Shown here in pieces: positions 52,701 to 60,800 of a DNA stretch of 64,000 bases (within the stretch, counting starts at the first letter, position 1; each line of letters opens with the position of its first letter). The notes under the pieces are model-generated. The model saw only the letters and a list, made by a program, of their open reading frames with translations. It was not told where the DNA came from and made no database searches. The position numbers and the translations under genes are program-made. The stretch spans positions 15,933,239-15,997,238 of the forward strand of contig NC_041726.1 in NCBI RefSeq assembly GCF_900700375.1, in the 5' to 3' direction. This DNA comes from Denticeps clupeoides (Eukaryota; Chordata; Actinopteri; Clupeiformes; Denticipitidae).

Positions 52701-53145
52701 AATAAGTAACTTAGTCTTTCTTAATATTTTACTTATGAGTAATAATTTGATTAGTTAATATTGATACTATGACTACTCGTCAGCTTTTTTACTGCGAGAT
52801 CACTGCAAGATGCACTTTATGTAGCCCAGATTGTATGTTGCACACGTGCACTTTAAGTCAGTGAGTAACTTTGTTTAATTGTTCAAATGTTACATGTAGC
52901 GCCAGTACTGTCTAACACGTATATAGCTGAAATGACAATAAAGCTCAACTTCAACTTCAAGCTGAGTGAATTAAGTTTTACTTGTCTCTCTCCACCAGGG
53001 GGCCCTCACCCAGCTCATCCAGTACTATCACGGTTTCCACAAGGTCCTGAATCAACCCACATTCCGCAGCCTGACTGTGCGCTCAGAGCTGATCAACCTG
53101 CACCATCTCATGGTGGAGGTCAAGAAACACAAGCCCAACTTTTAA
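46729..53145 (+). CDS. vps52: GARP/EARP tethering subunit VPS52
   Basis: VPS52 is a core subunit of the GARP and EARP complexes, which tether endosome-derived vesicles at the trans-Golgi and recycling endosomes. Twenty coding exons: 46729-46818, 47383-47470, 47557-47609, 47700-47775, 47933-48000, 48086-48261, 48350-48500, 48585-48685, 48755-48887, 49298-49355, 49486-49619, 49752-49907, 50027-50145, 50788-50911, 51003-51098, 51531-51638, 51719-51784, 51937-52048, 52415-52533, 52999-53145. They sum to 2175 nt, 724 residues (human 723). Conserved blocks include SPINLGDLDLTTDEFILDEV, REFIVQKIYSFRKPMTNYQI, the coiled-coil region after SQNIASLHNQIT, and the C-terminal HHLMVEVKKHKPNF. Intron 10 starts with ATATCCTT and not GT (see separate entry). 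A polyadenylation variant ATTAAA lies near 53454. Confidence 0.97.
49020..49176 (+). mobile_element. SINE B, 5'-truncated
   Basis: Begins at the B-box-like GAAGGTTCAAATCCCGATCC and runs through 'gcgcctgtcacccactgctcactaaggg' to 'acaatcacttcactttgactttc'. It lies in vps52 intron 9. Confidence 0.85.
49356..49485 (+). other. vps52: U12-type (AT-AG) intron of vps52
   Basis: The exon ends GCCAAGAAAG and the intron starts ATATCCTTT, the minor-spliceosome AT-type donor consensus. No GT donor gives the right reading phase. The acceptor CTCATCAG|GC restores the conserved K-K-G-F-F-S. A branch-site-like TCCTTCAC (49468-49475) puts an adenosine 11 nt from the acceptor, the short spacing typical of U12 introns. 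Length is 130 nt. Confidence 0.85.
50484..50675 (+). mobile_element. SINE A, full length
   Basis: The head GTCTGGGTGGTAGTATCTTA, B-box-like 'aggttcaaaccccacttactacc' and 'ctctggataaaggatgtctgataaatg' are in family order. It lies in vps52 intron 13. Confidence 0.9.
51140..51475 (-). mobile_element. Tc1-like transposon fragment
   Basis: Complement of a transposase region: on minus, 'gttggctgc'-type remnants near the right, then 'ctgaacatctgtgggtctctaac' (the LTEHLW-like block) and 'cccaagagagttaaggcagtgctgca'. It is decayed and lies in vps52 intron 15, next to the TA/GT microsatellite at 51474-51522. Confidence 0.6.
52114..52364 (+). mobile_element. TIR element, family 'AAAGGTCCC', copy
   Basis: The left end AAATAAGGTCCCC and right end GGGACCTTTTA are inverted. 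The interior 'gagttccccagcctgtctgtggtcctgcagtggc' and 'agagacttcagatacagtattagggga' match the 11390 copy. It lies in vps52 intron 18, about 50 nt before exon 19. Confidence 0.75.
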
Positions 53146-53976
53146 TCAGAGTGAACCAAGAAGTTAAGGCCCGCTGACGAGGTGAGCCATTCCATCGGAC
53201 CCATCCAGGACACTTCCAGGACTTCCTGTTGCCGGCAGTCTTATATTTCATTTACTTTGGGAAAGTCCGTCGGTAGCAGCCACTCCCAGACAGATTACAT
53301 GTAATTACAAAAAGGATCAGTACTTGAGTACAGTCCGATGGCATTGCAGATGTGACCTGCCACTTTTCACTGTACATTGTTTAGAAGTATTTATTATGTA
53401 ATGATTGTTCTGTATAAATGAGTTGTGTATGATGAAGACTTTACACATGTTTAATTAAACTCTTTGAGTTTAAATACAAAGCATCATTCTCTTTTTAAAA
53501 TGATGTATTGTTAATGTATTCACTAGAATATTTGTAGTTTTTTATATAGTTTATTAATGACTAGATAAGTGGTTATTAGCACATGATGTTAATGCACAGT
53601 TTAGATTTATTGAATTAATTTATAAAATGAAAAGTAGAAACGTCCTCAGGACCTTGTATTCAGGTGGGATGAAGTATTGCACAGAAAAGAAGAAGGCCAA
53701 TGCAAGAAGCACGGGGAACTGTCGCACTTCCTGGGAGGGAAAAAAAAACACCACTGGTAAATACGGCACCAGCTCTCTGATCCTTCCTCAATACGGTGCA
53801 TATAACTGTACCCCACACTGACACGGTATAAATGATCAAAACACTGCTGATTCAGCAAATCTCAGCCATAAATCACTGTTGTTCAATACAGTGCCTAAGA
53901 AGCAATTAAATCTCAGTTCCTCTCACGCACACTCCTAATAATTGCTAATAATATTTATGTGAGGAATTGAACTCAC

Positions 53977-55237
53977 CTACAGCATATGGATTCTCCTGGG
54001 TCTCCAGATATAGCCTCTCTTTGACGGGTTCTGCAGAATTATAAAGCATTTAGTGGATGGCTGAAATGGAATTTGCTTTGGCTTTTGTTAATGAAGTTTG
54101 AGACCTTTGTTGTCTGTGACAGTAAGTCTGACTGTGCTCAGTGCCAGCCCCTGGTCGTCCTGAACTCGGTAGATGCCTTCGTCGCCGTCCCTCACCCCTT
54201 TCAGGACCAAAGCCCCCGGCCACTCGCTCAGGCGACTGTCCTTCGCGCCGCCTTTGCTCCACAGCGTGGTCCACTCAGGGCTCTGCAGGCCCTGAAAGAC
54301 CAGCCTCACAGCCTGACTGGAGTGAAGCGGGACTTCCATGTCCTGTCCCCGCTGTACTGTTGCTGAGTGTTTGTGGTCTAATGAGGAAGAAGGAGAGATG
54401 GATATTAGAGCAGGAAATTTGACATGTGATGCGTGACATGGAATAAAAATGCTTAGTTGGTGCTCATTAGTTCCAGTTCGATTGCTGCTTTATTAAAAGA
54501 GCTTACCTGTGACGGCCAGCTGCACGCTCTGCAATAAAATCTTCTGTTTTATGTTGGCTTTGCCGACCACCAGAAAGCTCTGGTAAAATCCAGCATCGGA
54601 CAGCCTGACGTCGGTCAGGTGGAGAGAACAGTTTCCGTCCTCCAGCAGAGGCAGGGGGACGTCTGCTCGGCCTTCGTAGCCCACACCCGGGAAACCCTCA
54701 CGGCCCTTGCGCTCAAATACCGTTTCAGACTGAGTCAGCCACTGGACGTAGGGGGTCGAGTTGGGATCCACGTCGGCCTTGCAGGGCAGGGTGATGGTGA
54801 CGCCGACCTGGCATGACGTCCAGGTATAGGAGGACCCTGACCGGGAGAGAGGCAAGTTTGAGCGTCTGGGTGGTCGTAGCCTAGTGGGTAACACACTCGC
54901 CTGTGAACCAGAAGACCCAGGTTCAAATCCCACTTACTACCATTGTGTCTCTGAGCAAGACACTTAACCCTGAGTGTCTCCAGGGGGGGACTGTCCCTGT
55001 AACTACTGACTGTAAGTCGCTCTGGATAAGTGTCTGGATGAGGAATGAAGATGCTACTCACCAACACAGTTAACAAGGCAGAGACAGAGGAGCCTGTGGG
55101 AAAGCACACAGTTAGAACTGACTTTTTTCAGAACTATGAACAGCAACACATTTAAAAGGATGAAAACGTCGACAATTTCCATACCTTGTCAATAATCCAG
55201 AGCTGGGCGTGTCCGATCGACTGCATTCACCGCGCAT
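53977..55237 (-). CDS. two-Ig-domain protein, gene A (no membrane segment seen)
   Basis: A hand-built model with all introns in phase 1, as usual for Ig genes. Exons: 55185-55237 (start MRGECSRSDTPSSGLLTR), 55062-55093 (rest of a signal peptide, LLCLCLVNCVG), 54507-54836 (Ig V-like domain: ITLPCKADVD...VQWL, with LSDAGFY and the second Cys apparently replaced: FYQSF), 54105-54377 (second Ig-like domain: LVFQGLQSPEWTTLW, DGDEGIYRV), 53977-54030 (EPVKERLYLETQENPYAV). If the 54105 donor is not used, the frame stops at 54088. No transmembrane segment was found, and the 3' end near 53650-53860 is unresolved. It is tail-to-tail with vps52 and head-to-head with gene C. An immune-type Ig protein by inference; family not identified. 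Confidence 0.6.
54864..55045 (+). mobile_element. SINE A, full length
   Basis: The head is GTCTGGGTGGTCGTAGCCTA and the tail 'aagtcgctctggataagtgtctgg'. It fills most of the 225-bp intron between the signal-peptide exon and first Ig exon of gene A. Confidence 0.9.
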
Positions 55238-55341
55238 CTTGATATTTTAAAATAGAAGATATTTTCAAATTAAAAGTCTCTTCGCTGCCGAGGTAAAAAC
55301 GCGGCGTGCTATCTGGGTCCCGTCATTCCCACGCTGTTTGC

Positions 55342-55355
55342 GAAACGAAAGTGAA
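55342..55355 (+). promoter_or_regulatory. interferon-stimulated response element (ISRE)
   Basis: GAAACGAAAGTGAA matches the ISRE/IRF consensus GAAANNGAAA with a further GTGAA step. It lies in the roughly 470-bp divergent interval between the starts of gene A (55237, minus) and gene C (55708, plus). Confidence 0.65.
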
Positions 55356-55707
55356 GAGGCTGCGGGCGGAAAGTTTCGATTCCCGGCTTCGCGTTTTAAC
55401 TCCACGTTCTGTGGGGCGTTCATGCAAGATCGAGCGCCACAGTTGAGTTTTTTTTTTTTTTTTTAAGATTCAGAATAGGTTTAATCTTTTTAAGAACTTT
55501 AGCGGTTCCCTGCAGTGCCGCATGCCGAGACCGGTCTTATATAGCGCGTTATAGCCGCGAAGCGAAACCTAGGCAGAATCGAAATCGAACCTCGGCGTGT
55601 AATCGTGATGGGATCGTCGGGCGCGTATAAACCCGGTGGTCTGGTCTTCAGACCCCACCCGTGTACGAAAGCACGTCCCCTCACTAGAACCCCGCAGCCA
55701 GGCCAGC

Positions 55708-56796
55708 ATGGCGGTTCTATTAAACGCCCTGCTCGCGTTCTGTGAGTATTTCATAAAAATGGAATTCCAGGGGATCGAAATTGAAGTGGCTCGAAATGAT
55801 GACTTTTGGTTCTTTCCAACAAGGTGTTCATGCATCATATGTCAGCCCCACCGCTTCCTCACAGACCCATATGATCCGAGGTAAGGAGAACGCCACCCTG
55901 ACCTGCAGCATCCCCGTCAACTCCACAGATGCAGTCATATGGTTCCACCAGCGAGCAGTGGACCTGACTGCAGTGCTCAAGGTCGAGATCTCCACAAGAA
56001 CGGGGGACTTGATGTACACCCAAACTATGGGGGATCGATTCGATCTGCGCTGGGATAGACTGAGCAGCGTGATCAGTCTGGTGGTCACCGACGTCCGAGA
56101 ATCAGATTTGGGGACCTATCACTGCATCATGCAACAGAACAAGATGGTGCATTTGGGGACAAGCGTCAAACTGGCGTTTCTAGGTTGGTATTTTGTGTGC
56201 CGCAGAATCGGTCGTTTCTAGTTTCAATTTTGATAAAAACAAAGCATCACATGTTCATTGCTTGACTCATATTTCAGTTGCATATTTCATTTGCTGTTTG
56301 CTTCAATATCATAGACACTGAATAGTTGTCATGACAAAAGAAACATGATTAATAGTTGTGTGTGCAAATACATATCAGTGTAAACTCTGTATTTAGGGAT
56401 GTATTATACGTATGTATTATAAACTGTAAAATGTGAGCAAATATATTTGCTTTATATATTGACATTATTATTAATATATCGAACTCTCTCATATATATAT
56501 ATATATATGTACAGTATAGCAATAATGACAACAACATTCAAAGTTAGATTTTGTTTGTACATATTTTTGTTTTAAATATACATATCATGTGCAAAACACA
56601 TACAGTACAGGCCAAATGTTTGGACACACCTTCTCATTCAATGTGTTTTCTTTATTTTCATGACCATTTATATTCTCACTGAAGGCATCAAAACTATGAA
56701 TGAACACATGTGGAGTTATGTACTTAACATAAAAAAGGTGAAATAACTGAAAACATGTTTTTAAAATAGAAAGAAAACTAAACAAATGCGTAGCTT

Positions 56797-56839
<43 letters not shown>

Positions 56840-57624
56840 ACATATCTCTTCCAGTGATCAGCACCCAGCACTCATGGTGTCAGGGTTACAGCCGGGTGAG
56901 CCCAGCGGCACCGCGGCATCAGAGTCTCGGACTGGCCTCAATCCCTGAACAGGAAACCGACCCTGCCCTAAATAATATCGATCTCATTATATTATCAGTC
57001 TAGATATTTTGACATATTGTATGTTTTCTTTGTATGTTATTGCTGTTTAGCAATAGAATTAATTACATCTTTTTTTGTATTTCTCCAGTTTTTTTTTGGA
57101 AATCCCTTTCCTGCAGTTTTAATCAAGTCTAATGCAAACAAGAATGTTCTCTACTTCATTTTGCTGATAAAAAATTGCTGTGGACCGCACTGATAACCTC
57201 CACAATCTTTGTGCACACTTCAGGTGAAGAGAGTGGGTGTCCTGATCTCTGCTGGGTGCTTGCGGCTGGCATGGGTGCTGCTTCTGCCGTCCTGTGTGCG
57301 CTCTGTACTTACTTCCTCCGCCACCTTCAAGGTGTCCACCATTTTTTTCCCTTGTGCAGAATAAGTGCTAGACTGTGCATAACTATAATACTGCTGTTTC
57401 ATTTCTTCTTCCGAATCCTTAACAGGCAAAACCCGCACTCGAGAACAGAAGGTATTTTTTTATATTAAAAAAGTATGCACTCACTAAAAATGTCACAACC
57501 CATGCGTACTGTATTTAAGACATGTCATTGGTTATAGGGTGGGGACGTGCACTATGCCAGCCTGAAAGTTTTACGTCCAAAAAAAGAGTTCTGCTCAGAA
57601 GGACCTATCATTCCGTTCAGATGA
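55708..57624 (+). CDS. single-IgV membrane receptor with ITIM tail, gene C
   Basis: Exons: 55708-55741 (signal peptide, MAVLLNALLAF), 55824-56183 (Ig V-type domain: NATLTCSIP, VIWFHQ, ESDLGTYHC), 57224-57331 (stalk plus membrane helix WVLAAGMGAASAVLCALCTY), 57426-57451, and 57538-57624. Phases join. The last exon carries an ITIM-like DVHYASL. As read, the frame then stops at 57622-57624 (about 204 residues). In the overlapping frame, reached if the seven-A run at about 57580 were six, the sequence continues DLSFRSDEVTYAAVAH to a stop at 57674-57676, adding a second ITIM-like VTYAAV. This suggests either a read/assembly error or a genuine tail-shortening allele. Likely an inhibitory immune receptor, similar in architecture to fish NITR/DICP proteins, but the family is not established. 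Confidence 0.7.
56601..56770 (+). mobile_element. Tc1-like long-ITR miniature, one end
   Basis: 'acagtacaggccaaatgtttggacacacc' to 'ataactgaaaacatgtt' is the same terminal repeat as at 31076. The second end is missing. It lies in gene C's large intron and is followed by a CA repeat (56799-56835). Confidence 0.8.
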
Positions 57625-57832
57625 GGTGACCTATGCAGCTGTGGCACATCGAACCTCCGGCAATCCCAGTGCTTGATAAGCAAGCTTGTATGTGTGTGTG
57701 AGTGAGAGAATAAGCCATACCAGCATCGTCATATTTACTCATATTTAATGCTGATCACTTCAACGGCAGACACCAGTGATACCAGTGCGTTACATCATGA
57801 CTAGTGAAATGAACAAAGACCGGTATCTCTTC

Positions 57833-60800
57833 TCAGGCTTGGTCAGGTACTGCAATGGCGATGGTGGAGTAGATGACCTGATGTGTCTTGTCCTGCACTC
57901 TTCCTTTCTCTCTCCAGTTCTGGTGACCCAAAGAAGCATAGTGGAGCTCACTGTCCCCTGTATCAGGGCAAATCTGCACACATACACACGCTTATTATGA
58001 ATTACTAAACTCTGAGCATAAACATAATTACAGTAATATCTTCATAAACGGCTGAAGGCATTGCAATATCTTTACTTACTCCATTCTCATCATCACTCTG
58101 AGATGATTCTGAACCTACAGCACATTGGAATGCTCTTATTTTACAATTAAATTCATCTCACTTTCAATCTGTTGTATCAAGTGTAGTGGACAACACTATC
58201 ACCTGTCTGTGCCAGTCTGTGGGTTTGAAGCATCATGTCCTGATTAAATCTTGATCCTAAGAACATTCAAAGTTAGGTTTTATATTTATTTTTGTTTTAA
58301 ATATACATATCATGTGCAAAACATACAGTACAGGCCAAAAGTTTGGACACACCTTCTCATTCAATGTGCTTTCTTTATTTTCATGACCATTTACGTTGGT
58401 AGATTCTCACTGAAGGCATCAGAACTATGAATGAACACATGTGGAGTTACGTACTTAACAAAAAAAAGGTGAAATAACTGAAAACATGTTTTATATTCTA
58501 GTTATATTCTGACTGTGGAGACCAGGTCTCCACTTTTTGTTAAGTACATAACTCCACATGTGTTCATTCATAGTTAGATTCTTCAGTGAGAATCTACCCA
58601 TGTAAATGGTCATGAAAATAAAGAAAACACATGAGGAAATATCTGAAATTGTGTGTTTATTTTAGAGTGCATTTAGGAACATATATATTAAATATGCCTT
58701 TAACCTGAGGTATAACATTTTTTTGAACAGCATGAACCCTCCCGGCACCTCCAGATTTGTTTTTAATTTTCAGTTAAACATTTTGTTAAAATGTGCAGAG
58801 CAGTGTAATTATGAATAAATGATTTTGATTTAGCATTTTACTTCCAGTAAGTTATATCACAAATGTCTTTAATTTTTAGATTTAATTTAGCACGAAAAAA
58901 ATTACAGAAATGTATTAACCTGTTGTTCCATACTTTCTTCTGCTTTCATTTCTCCTGTGCCTCAAAACGAAAGAAATGAGCAGAACGGACAGCAGTAGCA
59001 GTACGCACAGCCCGATAACTGAAACCATGAGCACTAGCAGAAAAAAACAGCCGTCATGAAGTTTCCTAAGAAATGCCTCAAATGTCACACTTCATGAAGT
59101 CATGTACCTCTTTTGTGCGCTGTGGCTTTTGCTTTAGAATCTATAGACAGAATAAAGCACATGTGGTCACCTCACAGGAAAACCACACATAATTCTGTTT
59201 ATTGGCCAAAATAGCAGCACTTTTTTAACCGGTCAGTCAATGTTACATATATAACATTTCTTTATATGAATATGATAAACACAAACATTACTGTACCTGA
59301 AGAAACTGTTTCCATGACCACTGTTGTAGTGTGATGCTGATGAACTAGAAGTAGTAAAGAATGTTTACTTGCAAAAAAGAGCCATAGAGCAAAGTTTCAG
59401 TAATTATTATCTTAATAATATACTTTTAGAAAGCCTCTAGATTGCTTTGCTCTCGTTGAAATAGATTCAATTTTCAAATGGATGCTCTTTGTTATGCCTT
59501 TTGAATGTTTTTTTTTTCTCAAAATATATTTTTATTGACTTTAAGCAAGACACAAAGAAAAGGGGGAAAAATGCAATGCACACGATATATAAAAAAAAAA
59601 AAAGACCTGACTAAGTAAATCAATTCTGCAAGAGTTACATACAAAGATCGGGTAACATTGCAGTATTATAGGAAAAAATGACAATTTAGTCATAATCGAA
59701 GAACAATAATGATAATAACGTGTGCAATTCTAAACCCAACAACCTTTCCACATAATAACCCCATCCTCATGCCTGATTGATTAATGAAAAGGAACAAGAT
59801 GACAATATCGTTTCTGGGACTTTACTGGGTAATACTAATAGTCGGATTCTGAGACTGAAGGCTTGTAAAATACTCCAGGAACGGCCCCCACACCTTATGA
59901 ATTTCTTTTTTGGCATCACCAATTGAGTAGCGTATCTTTTCAAGGCCTAGACAGGACATAAGGTGCCTCATCCATTGAGCATGGGTGGGGAGAGCAGCAC
60001 ATTTCTATCTGAGTAAGACTGCACGTCTGGCTAAAAGGGAAGCATAAGATAGTGTCCGGCATTTTACCGGGGTCAGACGTGCATCATCACTGATGCCAAA
60101 AAGCGCAGTCAAAAGATTAAGTTGTATACGCTGTTTGAGGACAGAAGGGGTTTGAAAATATCTCCCTCCAATATTTTTCAAGGTTAGGACACGACCAATA
60201 AATACGGATAAGCGAAGCATCCTCACTTCCACATTTATCACAGCAGGGATCCACATTTGGGTAAATGCGCGATAATTTGACTTTGGACATATGAGCTCTG
60301 TGCACAACTTTAAACTGTAAAATCCTGTTCCCAAGCAGTTTTGATTCTATTAATAGAGGGACACTTCATACCAACCAGTTTGTCATAAATAAAGGATATT
60401 AACCAATTACGTGTTGGGTGCAAAGTAAGAAATGTATCAGCTGTATTCATAACTGGTGTCTCAGGGAATTTCTGAAGAAAGTGTGCAGATATCTGCAGAT
60501 ATCTAAAAAAAATGTATGTGGGAGAATAAATTGATCATTTAGAATTTTTTGGGGGAAACCCATTCCTATCTCACCTTCCATCACTGTCAGGGTCGCCGCC
60601 AGATTACTGTTGCAGAAGTATTTTCCTGTGTCCTCCAGCACCAGCTGGAGTATCTCGAGGGCACCACGATGGAGAACAAACCTGCCCCATGGGTCTTCTC
60701 TCTCCCTCTTCACGGTGCCGTTCCTGAACATGGTGAAAATGTTCATGCGCTTGGAATTCTTGTTTCTCCTGAAAGACCAGAGCTGCTTTCGGTCGTCTGA

